A stretch of DNA of 40,680 nucleotides from assembly GCA_902560065.1 (NCBI GenBank), contig CACEKG010000001.1, forward strand, positions 134,308-174,987. The letters run 5' to 3'. The translations under genes and the position numbers were made by a program. Positions 33,727 through 40,680 of this stretch are shown piece after piece. The DNA comes from an uncultured Bacteroidota bacterium. Lineage in GTDB: Bacteria; Bacteroidota; Bacteroidia; Flavobacteriales; Flavobacteriaceae. The notes beneath the pieces were generated by a model that did not search any database, was not told the origin of the DNA, and saw only the letters and a program-made list of their open reading frames with translations. How positions within the stretch are numbered: position 1 is the first letter of the stretch; each line of letters opens with the position of its first letter.

Positions 33727-36256
33727 AATATCATCTAAATTTTTTATAATACTATTATTTCTTATTAGTTATTCAAATCTAATGAATGCTCAACTTAATA
33801 ATTTTATTAAAGGAAAATTATATACAATTGACTCGATTTCTGTAACAGGTCTTCAAAATTTTAGTGATAAAACTGTTATATCATATAGTGGACTCAGAAA
33901 GGGAAAAGAAATAAGATTACCAGGTGAGGAAACTAGTGGAATTCTAAATAAATTATGGAACTTAGATTTATTTAGTGATGTTAATTTTTTTGTCACAAAA
34001 GTAGATGGAGATAAAATTTCAATAGAATTAGCAATTGAAGAACTTCCTACTCTCTCAGAATACAAAATTAATGGAGTTAAAAAAAGTAAAACACAAAACA
34101 TAATTGAAGAAACTGATATAAAGAAAGGAAAAAAGCTTTCTGAGAGTTTTCTAACAAATACTAAAAATTATATTAAAAATAAATATAAAAAAGATGGATT
34201 TCTTGATACCAAAGTTAATATTAATACTATAAAAGATAGTATTGATAATAATACATATAAAATGGTTGTTAATATTGATAAAGGCCCAAGAATTAAAATT
34301 AAAAATATTTCCTTTATTGGAAATGAAATTTATTCACAAAATAAATTAAAAAGAAAGCTTAAAAATACCAAACAAAAAAAATCAATTAGATTTTGGAAAA
34401 AATCAAAATATATTATAAAGGATTTCAAAGAAGATAAAGATAATGTTGTAGATTTTTATAAAGAAAAAGGTTATAGAGATGCAAGAATAATTTCAGACTC
34501 ATTAATCAGGAATAACGATAATTCTATTTCATTAAATATTAATGTTGAAGAGGGCAAAAAATATTACTTTGGTGATATTAAATTTATTGGAAATACTGTT
34601 TACTTTGATAATCAATTAAAACAAATACTAGGAATTCAAAAAGGTGATGCTTACAACGGAGTTTTATTAAAAAAGAGAATAGCTGATACATCTAAACCTG
34701 ATGGACAAGATATCACAAACTTGTATCAAAATAGTGGTTATTTATTTTCAAATATTAATGCTGTTGAAGTTAGTGCAGTCAAGGATACTATTGATTTTGA
34801 AATTAGAATAAATGAAGGTAAGAGAGCAAGTTTTAATAAAATTTCTGTAGTTGGAAATACTAAAACTAATGATCATGTGATTTATAGAGAATTAAGAACA
34901 AAGCCAGGTGAAATTTATAGTAAAGATCAAGTTGTGAGAACTGTCAGGGAACTAGGTCAACTTGGTTTTTTTGATGCTGAAGAAATAAATCCTGATTTTG
35001 AAAATGTTGATCCTAATTCTGGTACAGTTGATATTAAATTCGATTTAACAGAAGCTGGTGCTAGTCAAATTGAATTACAAGGAGGTTATGGTGGTGGAGG
35101 TTTTATTGGAACCCTTGGTTTAGCATTTAATAATTTTTCTATGAGAAATATCCTTAATAAAAAATCATACAAGCCACTTCCAATGGGAGATGGTCAAAAC
35201 TTAAGTCTTAGGTTACAAGCAAGTCAATTTTATAGTACCTACAGTTTTAATTTTGTTGAACCATGGCTTGGTGGAAGGCAACCGGTACAATTTTCAACAA
35301 ATTTATCTCATACAATTCAATATAGGTATGATTATTTTACAGGAACTGCAGACAAAAGCCAATCTTTTCAAATAAGTGGCTTATCAATTGGCCTAGCAAA
35401 AAGACTGAGGGTTCCAGATGATTATTTTCAACTTTCACAAGCTTTATCATTTCAATATTATAATTTAAATAATTATTTCACCGGTTTATTTACTTTTGGA
35501 AATGGTCAAGCTAATAATTTAGCATACACAGTTGCTTTAACTAGGAATAATACATATACTAATCCTATTTTTCCAACTGGTGGATCTACTTTTTCGATAA
35601 GTGCAAAATTAACTCCTCCATATTCAATAATAAGTGGTAGAGATTACAATAAGCTAGGTGATTTACCTGAATTCCAAGATAAAAATGGAAACCCTTTAAT
35701 TGACAAAATTGATCAAGAAAAATTCAAGTGGTTAGAATACTATAAATTTAAATTTAATGGGACATGGTATACCAAGTTAATTGATAAATTGGTTTTAAAA
35801 ACACAAGCAGATTTTGGGTTTTTAGGAGCTTATAATCAAGATAGAGGAAATATACCATTTGAAAGATTTTTTTTAGGAGGTGATGGAATGATTAATTATT
35901 CAATGGATGGAAGAGAAACAATTGCTCTAAGAGGTTATGAGAACCAGTCATTATCAAGTCGAGATGGATCTATAATTTATAATAAATTTTCTATTGAATT
36001 AAGATATCCCATAACTTTAAAACCTTCGGCATCTATTTATGCTTTAACCTTTTTAGAGGCTGGAAACGGATATGATTCATTTAGATCATTTGACCCATTT
36101 AATTCTAAAAGATCTACCGGAGTTGGTGTAAGAATTTTTATGCCAGCATTTGGATTATTAGGAATTGACTTTGGTTATGGGTTTGATAATGCTAATCCTA
36201 ATTTAAATGAACCCAATGGATGGGAAACGCATTTTGTAATAGGTCAAAATTTTTAA
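33719..36256 (+). CDS. bamA: Outer membrane protein assembly factor BamA
   Basis: The core of the outer-membrane beta-barrel assembly machine, 845 residues from the chosen ATG at 33719. That start gives a clean signal peptide (MIKISSKFFIILLFLISYSNLMNAQ); a further in-frame ATG upstream at 33665 would lie deep in uppS and was rejected. POTRA repeats span about residues 30-425 (for example IDSISVTGLQNFSDKTV and FNKISVVGNTKTNDHVIYRELRTKPGE). The Omp85 barrel follows from about 430, beginning at ELQGGYGGGGFIG, and includes a GMINYSMDGRETIALRGYE-like lid-loop region. The final residue is Phe. Two ompH/skp chaperone genes follow. Confidence 0.97.
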   Translation: MIKISSKFFIILLFLISYSNLMNAQLNNFIKGKLYTIDSISVTGLQNFSDKTVISYSGLRKGKEIRLPGEETSGILNKLWNLDLFSDVNFFVTKVDGDKISIELAIEELPTLSEYKINGVKKSKTQNIIEETDIKKGKKLSESFLTNTKNYIKNKYKKDGFLDTKVNINTIKDSIDNNTYKMVVNIDKGPRIKIKNISFIGNEIYSQNKLKRKLKNTKQKKSIRFWKKSKYIIKDFKEDKDNVVDFYKEKGYRDARIISDSLIRNNDNSISLNINVEEGKKYYFGDIKFIGNTVYFDNQLKQILGIQKGDAYNGVLLKKRIADTSKPDGQDITNLYQNSGYLFSNINAVEVSAVKDTIDFEIRINEGKRASFNKISVVGNTKTNDHVIYRELRTKPGEIYSKDQVVRTVRELGQLGFFDAEEINPDFENVDPNSGTVDIKFDLTEAGASQIELQGGYGGGGFIGTLGLAFNNFSMRNILNKKSYKPLPMGDGQNLSLRLQASQFYSTYSFNFVEPWLGGRQPVQFSTNLSHTIQYRYDYFTGTADKSQSFQISGLSIGLAKRLRVPDDYFQLSQALSFQYYNLNNYFTGLFTFGNGQANNLAYTVALTRNNTYTNPIFPTGGSTFSISAKLTPPYSIISGRDYNKLGDLPEFQDKNGNPLIDKIDQEKFKWLEYYKFKFNGTWYTKLIDKLVLKTQADFGFLGAYNQDRGNIPFERFFLGGDGMINYSMDGRETIALRGYENQSLSSRDGSIIYNKFSIELRYPITLKPSASIYALTFLEAGNGYDSFRSFDPFNSKRSTGVGVRIFMPAFGLLGIDFGYGFDNANPNLNEPNGWETHFVIGQNF

Positions 36257-36290
36257 AAAAATATATATCAAATTTTTACGTTATTATAAT

Positions 36291-36866
36291 ATGTTTTATC
36301 GTATTATATTTTTTTTGTGTTTAATTACTTCTCTAAATATTTCAGCTCAAAGAGGTGCTAGAATAGGATATATTGATATGGAAATAATATTAAACAATAT
36401 TGAGGAATATCAAAAATCCTCTAAATCATTAGATAAAAACATTTTACTTTGGAAAAAAGAAATTGAATTAAAAAAAATTCAATTAAAAAAATATCAAGAT
36501 CAATTAGAAATTGAAAAAGTCCTACTAACCTCTGAATTAATCAAAGACAAAGAATTAGAAATTGAAGATTTTGCATTAGAATTAATCAATCTTCAAGAAA
36601 AAAGGTTTGGATCCAATGGGGATATGATAAAACAACGTATTAAATTACTACAACCTATTCAAGATCAAGTCCTTACTATCATCCAAGAAATAGCAAAAGA
36701 AAAAAAATATGATTTTATATTTGACAGATCTTCAGAAGGAACAATGCTATATTCGGTAAAAAATTACGATATTAGCGACCTAGTTATAAAAAGATTAAAT
36801 AGAAACAAAAAAATACAAGAAAGAAAAGAAAAAATAGAAGACCTTAAAAATAAGGCTAAAAATTAA
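36291..36866 (+). CDS. OmpH/Skp-family periplasmic chaperone (first copy)
   Basis: A 191-residue exported protein with a signal peptide (about 1-19, ending NISAQ). The Skp/OmpH pattern is clear: an IGYIDMEIILNNIEEY beta/helix start, a long charged coiled coil (about 40-110), and a closing KYDFIFDRSSEGTMLYS strand region. A basic helical tail (about 165-191, rich in Lys/Arg/Glu) extends beyond the usual end of the family. Skp holds unfolded outer-membrane proteins for BamA. The gene is 34 bases after bamA and 11 before a second family member. Confidence 0.9.
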   Translation: MFYRIIFFLCLITSLNISAQRGARIGYIDMEIILNNIEEYQKSSKSLDKNILLWKKEIELKKIQLKKYQDQLEIEKVLLTSELIKDKELEIEDFALELINLQEKRFGSNGDMIKQRIKLLQPIQDQVLTIIQEIAKEKKYDFIFDRSSEGTMLYSVKNYDISDLVIKRLNRNKKIQERKEKIEDLKNKAKN

Positions 36867-36877
36867 TATTAAAGATT

Positions 36878-37387
36878 ATGAAAAAGTTAATTACACTAAC
36901 AATAGGGATTATTTTTACACTTATACCATTGACTGAAATTACTGCTCAATCTAAAGTTGCACACATTAATACACAAGAGTTAATTAGTGAAATGCCCGAG
37001 GTAATTTCTGCTCAAAAGGAATTAAAAAAACTTGAGGAACAATATGCAAAAGAATTAGAGTCGTCGGTAAAAGAATTTCAAACAAAGGCGCAAACTTATG
37101 CTGGTGATGCTCAAAATCAGACAGAACTAATTAATCAACAAAGACAATCTGAATTAGAAGGAATGCAACAAAGAATTCAAGAATTTAGAGATACAGCAAG
37201 TCAAGAATTACAAAAAAGAAGTGCTGAGATGATGAAGCCTCTATATGATAAAGCTAGAAGTGCTATTGAAAAAGTAGCATCAGCTCAAGGTTTTGATTAT
37301 GTATTAGACTCAAGTAATGGTGGTAGTGTGATAATGGCTAGCGGTAAGGATCTTAGTGCTGAAGTAAAAAAAGAATTAGGATTTTAA
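36878..37387 (+). CDS. OmpH/Skp-family periplasmic chaperone (second copy)
   Basis: A 169-residue Skp homologue with a signal peptide (about 1-23, ending TEITAQ). The mature protein starts SKVAHINTQELISEMPEV, followed by a Gln/Glu-rich coiled coil (about 45-125) and the conserved end GFDYVLDSSNGGSVIMASGKDL. It is shorter and more Gln-rich than the copy just upstream and lacks its basic tail, so the two may have divided roles or mix in trimers. Tandem ompH genes after bamA are the rule in Bacteroidota. A strong terminator follows at 37413. Confidence 0.93.
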   Translation: MKKLITLTIGIIFTLIPLTEITAQSKVAHINTQELISEMPEVISAQKELKKLEEQYAKELESSVKEFQTKAQTYAGDAQNQTELINQQRQSELEGMQQRIQEFRDTASQELQKRSAEMMKPLYDKARSAIEKVASAQGFDYVLDSSNGGSVIMASGKDLSAEVKKELGF

Positions 37388-37412
37388 ATTAAAACTTAAA
37401 TATACTTAAAAT

Positions 37413-37442
37413 AAAAAAACTACTTTATCAAGTGGTTTTTTT
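37413..37442 (+). terminator. Rho-independent terminator after the bamA-ompH block
   Basis: A 13-bp stem (seven A then CTACTT pairing with AAGTGG then seven T, one T-G wobble) closes on a TATC loop. It ends the nadK/porG-uppS-bamA-ompH-ompH transcription unit. The next gene begins 13 bases later on the same strand. The flanking A and T tracts would also work on the minus strand. Confidence 0.85.
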
Positions 37443-37455
37443 AATTTAAAATAAC

Positions 37456-38331
37456 ATGACTGATTTTAAAATAAAAAGTGATTGTAAAAATGGAAGTGAC
37501 TGGGCTAAATTCAATTTAAATAAATCATTAAATATAGACTCAGAAAAAAAATTCAATAATGTTGAAGAAGCAATTGATGCTCCACTTGTTAAACAACTTT
37601 TTTATCTTCCATTTGTTAAATCTGTGATTATTAGTAAGTCTAAAATAAAAATAGAACGTTTTAATATACTAGAATGGAGTGAAGTAATTGAAGAGGTCTC
37701 TAAACAAATAGAAGAATTTTTAAATAATGGAGGTGAAATAATAAATAAAAAAAAACCTGTTAGTATATATGCAGAAAGTACTCCAAATCCCTCAGTGATG
37801 AAATTTGTTGCAAATAAGCCCATAGTTTCCTCTACTTTTGAATTTAAAAATATAGATCAAGCAAAAGATTCTCCATTAGCTCAAAAATTATTTCACTATC
37901 CCTACGTAAAGGAAATCTTCATGGATTACAACTATATTTCAATTACAAAATATGAAATTTCAAATTGGGATGAAGTAATTTTGGAATTAAGAGAATTTAT
38001 AAAAAATTATATTGAGGAAGGAAAAATTATTATAAATGAAAAGGTCTCTAATATAAAATTAACAGAATCTGCAAATCAAAAAAAGTTAAATTCAATAGAG
38101 TCTCAAATAGTAAATGTTCTTGATCAATATGTAAAGCCTGCTGTTGCATCAGATGGAGGAAATATTGCTTTTAAGAAATATGATTCAAAGAACAAAATAT
38201 TGAAAGTTGTATTACAAGGAGCATGTAGTGGTTGTCCTTCTTCAACCTTTACTCTAAAAAATGGAATTGAAAATATTCTAAAAGAAATGATTCCTGGTAT
38301 TGTAGAAAAAGTTGAAGCCATAAATGGTTAA
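37456..38331 (+). CDS. NifU-family Fe-S cluster protein with tandem Nfu N-domains
   Basis: A 291-residue Fe-S cluster scaffold or carrier. Two Nfu N-terminal domains lie in tandem (about 1-97 and 102-195). The second has the canonical ESTPNPSVMKFVANKPI start; the first has lost the TPNP motif (SDCKNGSDWAKFNLNK) but keeps the AIDAPLVKQLFYLPFVKSV-like core. The C-terminal NifU domain (about 215-291) has VKPAVASDGGNIAF and the cluster-binding CSGCPSS. Such three-domain proteins are usual in Bacteroidota and serve general cluster delivery, not nitrogen fixation. It lies just after a terminator and converges on tsaB with 16 bases between. Confidence 0.92.
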   Translation: MTDFKIKSDCKNGSDWAKFNLNKSLNIDSEKKFNNVEEAIDAPLVKQLFYLPFVKSVIISKSKIKIERFNILEWSEVIEEVSKQIEEFLNNGGEIINKKKPVSIYAESTPNPSVMKFVANKPIVSSTFEFKNIDQAKDSPLAQKLFHYPYVKEIFMDYNYISITKYEISNWDEVILELREFIKNYIEEGKIIINEKVSNIKLTESANQKKLNSIESQIVNVLDQYVKPAVASDGGNIAFKKYDSKNKILKVVLQGACSGCPSSTFTLKNGIENILKEMIPGIVEKVEAING

Positions 38332-38347
38332 CTTTTTATTCTCCAGA

Positions 38348-39007
38348 TTAAATAAATTCTTTCAAATAGAAAGGTTCATAATAAGCTGTTGATTCAAAAT
38401 TTTTTTTAACAAATAATTCGAACCCCTTTTTGACCATATCTTTTGCAGAAGGAAAATGTTCTTTATTAATAAATTTATATTTCCCTTTTGGCCTAATAGA
38501 TTTAAATTTAATAGATCCATTTCCAAAAAACACACAAGTTTTGTCTTTTGAATATTGGGTAAAAGAATTTTGGGTTAATTCTTCAGCCCATGTGTTTTTA
38601 ACAATCATTTTATTATGATCTAAAATCATTGTATAAACCTCCAACCTTCTAGCATCAATCATTGGAATCAATAATTGATTTGATTCAACAGGAATTCTTT
38701 GGGCCATTATTTCTAAAGAATTAATTGACATTAAAGGAATATCCAAAGAATAGCAAAAACCCTTTGCGCATGCAGTCCCTATTCTAAGTCCAGTGTATGA
38801 TCCAGGCCCTTTTCCTATAACAACTCCACTTAAGTTTTGTATATCTATTTTAGCTTCTTTAAATAAATCATTAATAAAAACATGTAAATTTTCTGCATGA
38901 CTAAAATTTTCAGAATTAATCTCTTTAAATCCAATTAATTTAGTATCTGAAGAAATTGCAACAGAACAATTTTTTGTTGAAGTTTCGATATATAATAAAT
39001 TTTTCAT
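38348..39007 (-). CDS. tsaB: tRNA threonylcarbamoyladenosine biosynthesis protein TsaB
   Basis: A 219-residue ASKHA-fold protein that supports TsaD/TsaE in t6A37 modification of ANN-decoding tRNAs. Visible are the N-terminal YIETSTKNCSVAIS phosphate-type loop (residues 6-19), the conserved GVVIGKGPGSYTGLRIG (about 61-77), KGFCYSLDIPLMSINSLE and a central MIDARRLEVYTMI. Length is normal for Bacteroidota TsaB. It is the last gene of a TolC-PhyH-tsaB run, four bases after the dioxygenase gene. Confidence 0.93.
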   Translation of the reverse strand: MKNLLYIETSTKNCSVAISSDTKLIGFKEINSENFSHAENLHVFINDLFKEAKIDIQNLSGVVIGKGPGSYTGLRIGTACAKGFCYSLDIPLMSINSLEIMAQRIPVESNQLLIPMIDARRLEVYTMILDHNKMIVKNTWAEELTQNSFTQYSKDKTCVFFGNGSIKFKSIRPKGKYKFINKEHFPSAKDMVKKGFELFVKKNFESTAYYEPFYLKEFI

Positions 39008-39011
39008 TTTT

Positions 39012-39959
39012 TCACCAACTTTTCAAACCTAATAGCTTTTCTCCTAAATCATTAAGTTTTGCAGTTTCATATTTTTTTTGTTCCCAATTTCTAGGATCAC
39101 CAGGAAATGCATGACCCTCTGGAGCTAGTCTATTTTTCCAAGAATTTATCCTCCAATTTTTTAAATCTAAATTATCTTCTTCGGCAGGCATCATAGAAAT
39201 ATATTGAGCTATTCTTACCTTATTTGAATAGTTAGGTCTAATCCCATGAGGCAAAGTACTATTAAAAATTAATAAGTCTCCAGCTTCTAATGGAACTTTT
39301 ACTATCTTATCTTTTAATCCAGAAACATCTGGTTTAAAACGATCTCTATTTTTTGATTGAGATTTTTTCCAAAGATTATAATTCTTATATAACCATGGTA
39401 TACATTGAAAACCACCCATACTTAAATCTGTTTGATCCTGTAAAGCTAATACACCTTGAACATTTTGAGGTTTAGTATCAGGGTCGTAGTCCCAATGAAT
39501 AAAACTTTTGTATTCAAAGTTTTTACGAATTGGAAAATTTAAATTTGCACGATCAATAGTTACCCAAAGTTTTTCTGTTCCCCAAATATCTACAAAAGAC
39601 TCATAAATTTTTCTTTCCTGTCTATTCTCCCATAAATATTGATGATTATATAATTCCACCATTCCCGTTCCAGCTAATTCTTTCATTTTCATTTCTGCTC
39701 TTGGAGGAGAATACCATGTTGATGGATCTTCGCTATCTTTTTCCTCAAATTCCCACAAAAAACTAGCTGTTTTCTTAGCTTGTTCTTTTGCAACTGCATT
39801 TTTTATTACTATGTAACCATTTTCAATCCAAAACTTCCAATCATTAACTGATAAAACTTTTAAAGAATTAAAAGAAACTTTTTTTCTTAATTTTAATTTA
39901 CTAGTCTTTGCAGTAGAAGGATTTCCAGGAATATCCTTGTGATCGTTGTAAATAGCCAT
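39012..39959 (-). CDS. Phytanoyl-CoA dioxygenase (PhyH) family protein
   Basis: A 315-residue Fe(II)/2-oxoglutarate dioxygenase-type protein. The iron triad is visible as H155-W-D157 in FIHWDYDPD and His238 in STLPHGIRPN, with a likely 2-oxoglutarate-binding arginine at 249 (KVRIAQY) or 241. The double-stranded beta-helix core covers about 130-255. The C-terminal segment (about 255-315) is Trp/Lys-rich. Substrates of this family range from phytanoyl-CoA to ectoine and phosphonates; none can be named here. It has no signal peptide. Sitting between a TolC-family gene and tsaB, it has no functional context. Confidence 0.84.
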   Translation of the reverse strand: MAIYNDHKDIPGNPSTAKTSKLKLRKKVSFNSLKVLSVNDWKFWIENGYIVIKNAVAKEQAKKTASFLWEFEEKDSEDPSTWYSPPRAEMKMKELAGTGMVELYNHQYLWENRQERKIYESFVDIWGTEKLWVTIDRANLNFPIRKNFEYKSFIHWDYDPDTKPQNVQGVLALQDQTDLSMGGFQCIPWLYKNYNLWKKSQSKNRDRFKPDVSGLKDKIVKVPLEAGDLLIFNSTLPHGIRPNYSNKVRIAQYISMMPAEEDNLDLKNWRINSWKNRLAPEGHAFPGDPRNWEQKKYETAKLNDLGEKLLGLKSW

Positions 39960-39998
39960 AAGTCATAATATAAATAATATATAAAATATAACTTAATT

Positions 39999-40680
39999 TT
40001 AAATTTTTACATTAATTCCAAAATAAAATTCTAAAACTTTTATTTTAAATATATAATCAAATTTTGCTCTAATAAGATCGGAAACTGAAATTTCATAACG
40101 CTGTTTAGCTTGAATAAAATCAAAAGAGTTTAAAGCACCTAATTCAAATCTTTTCTCTGCATATTGATATGATTCTTTTCTTGAAATTACAGTTTTTTGA
40201 GCTGCTTCATAAAGTTTATATGCTCCCTTAGCATTATTATAAGCTTGGTTAATAGTATTTTCTAAATCTAATTTAGTCTGCTCAAGTTGATTCTTAACCC
40301 TTTCCAAATTAAGCTTAGATCTCTTTACATTATTCTTTAATGAAAATCCATTGAAAATTGGAATATTCATATTCAGCCCATAAGCCAAACCATCATTTTT
40401 ATATAATTGTTCAATAAATGAAAGTGGACCAACCACACTCCTTTGAGGGACTGAAGTAGTTACAATTTCACCTGTATTTTTGACAAATCCTATAGGAAGT
40501 TCATCAAAATTTCCATTTGGAGATAATCTGTCAGAATAGGTAATTCTTCCGCTATATCCAATAAAAGCTGAAAGACTTGGTTTTAAAGAACTTTTAGCCA
40601 AATTTATATCAGTTTCAGCTATTTCAATATTTGTTATACCCAATTGAACATCACTTCTAAAAGTTAAAGCTTTTTCATAA
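39999..40680 (-). CDS. TolC-family outer-membrane efflux protein, C-terminal part (5' end outside window)
   Basis: The frame is open to the right edge, so this is the C-terminal portion (about 227 codons) of a longer gene; the internal TTG at 40643 is not the real start. Residues near the edge (ALTFRSDVQLGITNIEIAETDINLAKSSLKPSLS) match the typical TolC helix in which each repeat starts. Coiled-coil helices (LNLERVKNQLEQTKLDLENTINQAYNNAK), a YAEKRFELGALNSFDFIQAKQR segment and the closing KVLEFYFG follow. It forms the outer-membrane duct of a tripartite efflux or type I export system whose pump and adaptor would lie to the right. It precedes the PhyH gene by 39 bases. Confidence 0.93.
   Translation of the reverse strand, partial: YEKALTFRSDVQLGITNIEIAETDINLAKSSLKPSLSAFIGYSGRITYSDRLSPNGNFDELPIGFVKNTGEIVTTSVPQRSVVGPLSFIEQLYKNDGLAYGLNMNIPIFNGFSLKNNVKRSKLNLERVKNQLEQTKLDLENTINQAYNNAKGAYKLYEAAQKTVISRKESYQYAEKRFELGALNSFDFIQAKQRYEISVSDLIRAKFDYIFKIKVLEFYFGINVKI

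Noticed and set aside
40643-40643. TTG at 40643 as start of the TolC-family gene
   Set aside because: The frame stays open to the edge and the upstream residues match the family, so the gene begins outside the window.

Overview
The window looks like chromosomal DNA of an uncultured-type marine member of the Bacteroidota, order Flavobacteriales. The evidence is the very low G+C content, the TAnnTTTG promoter boxes instead of E. coli-type ones, the near absence of Shine-Dalgarno motifs, a TonB receptor with a carboxypeptidase-like N-terminal domain, a cargo protein with a type IX secretion (T9SS) C-terminal signal, a porG-uppS-bamA-ompH-ompH block, and ribosomal proteins S16 and L25 with long charged tails. 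The genus cannot be named from the sequence. Gene density is very high: no stretch over 300 bases lacks a gene, many genes abut or overlap by 1-14 bases, and two convergent pairs share a TTAA at their stops. I see no insertion sequence, integrase, phage gene, CRISPR array or defence island. This is mostly core genome, with an accessory sugar and surface-protein layer.

Layout. 1-3.6 kb: the tail of rpsP, then rimM, convergent with a TonB-dependent receptor; a small Tat-exported Rieske lipoprotein is divergent from the receptor. 3.6-11.0 kb (minus strand): a hypothetical exported protein, a DUF1080 (3-keto-disaccharide hydrolase family) lipoprotein, scoB-scoA, etfA-etfB and xylA-xylB. The physiological order is xylBA followed by etfBA-scoAB. 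11.1-15.1 kb (plus): a Tat-exported TIM-barrel sugar isomerase/epimerase, a CBM9/DUF5916 outer-membrane-type protein, a tiny DUF2905 membrane protein with an abnormal start, a DUF1643 protein, then tRNA-Leu(CAA) on the opposite strand. 15.2-17.6 kb: prs, rplY, a strong terminator, pth. 17.6-22.1 kb (minus): a 1281-residue secreted metzincin protease translationally coupled to a lipoprotein with similar Fn3-like modules. 22.2-27.9 kb (plus): ribF, serS, rsmA, mgtE, a 2-hydroxyacid dehydrogenase and an arsenate reductase, the last three overlapping. 27.9-31.2 kb (minus): lysC, a GNAT acetyltransferase, an alpha/beta hydrolase, pdxJ. 31.3-38.3 kb (plus): nadK, porG, uppS, bamA, two ompH/skp genes, a terminator, and a NifU-type Fe-S protein. 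38.3-40.7 kb (minus): tsaB, a phytanoyl-CoA dioxygenase-type protein and the C-terminal part of a TolC-family protein cut by the window edge.

How the genes work together. The envelope block combines outer-membrane assembly (bamA, ompH), undecaprenyl diphosphate synthesis (uppS) and a T9SS component (porG). The large protease is an evident T9SS client. xylA/xylB convert xylose to xylulose 5-phosphate. The DUF1080 lipoprotein, the TIM-barrel protein and the DUF5916 protein suggest handling of sugars in the periplasm or at the surface. etfAB and scoAB suggest oxidation of acyl-CoA or branched-chain intermediates and CoA transfer to 3-oxoacids.

I found no convincing entirely new multi-gene system. 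The observations I would look at first are the DUF2905 gene, which lacks a canonical start but sits behind a perfect slippery heptamer; the protease-lipoprotein pair; the apparently leaderless TonB receptor; and the palindrome in the etfBA-scoAB promoter region.
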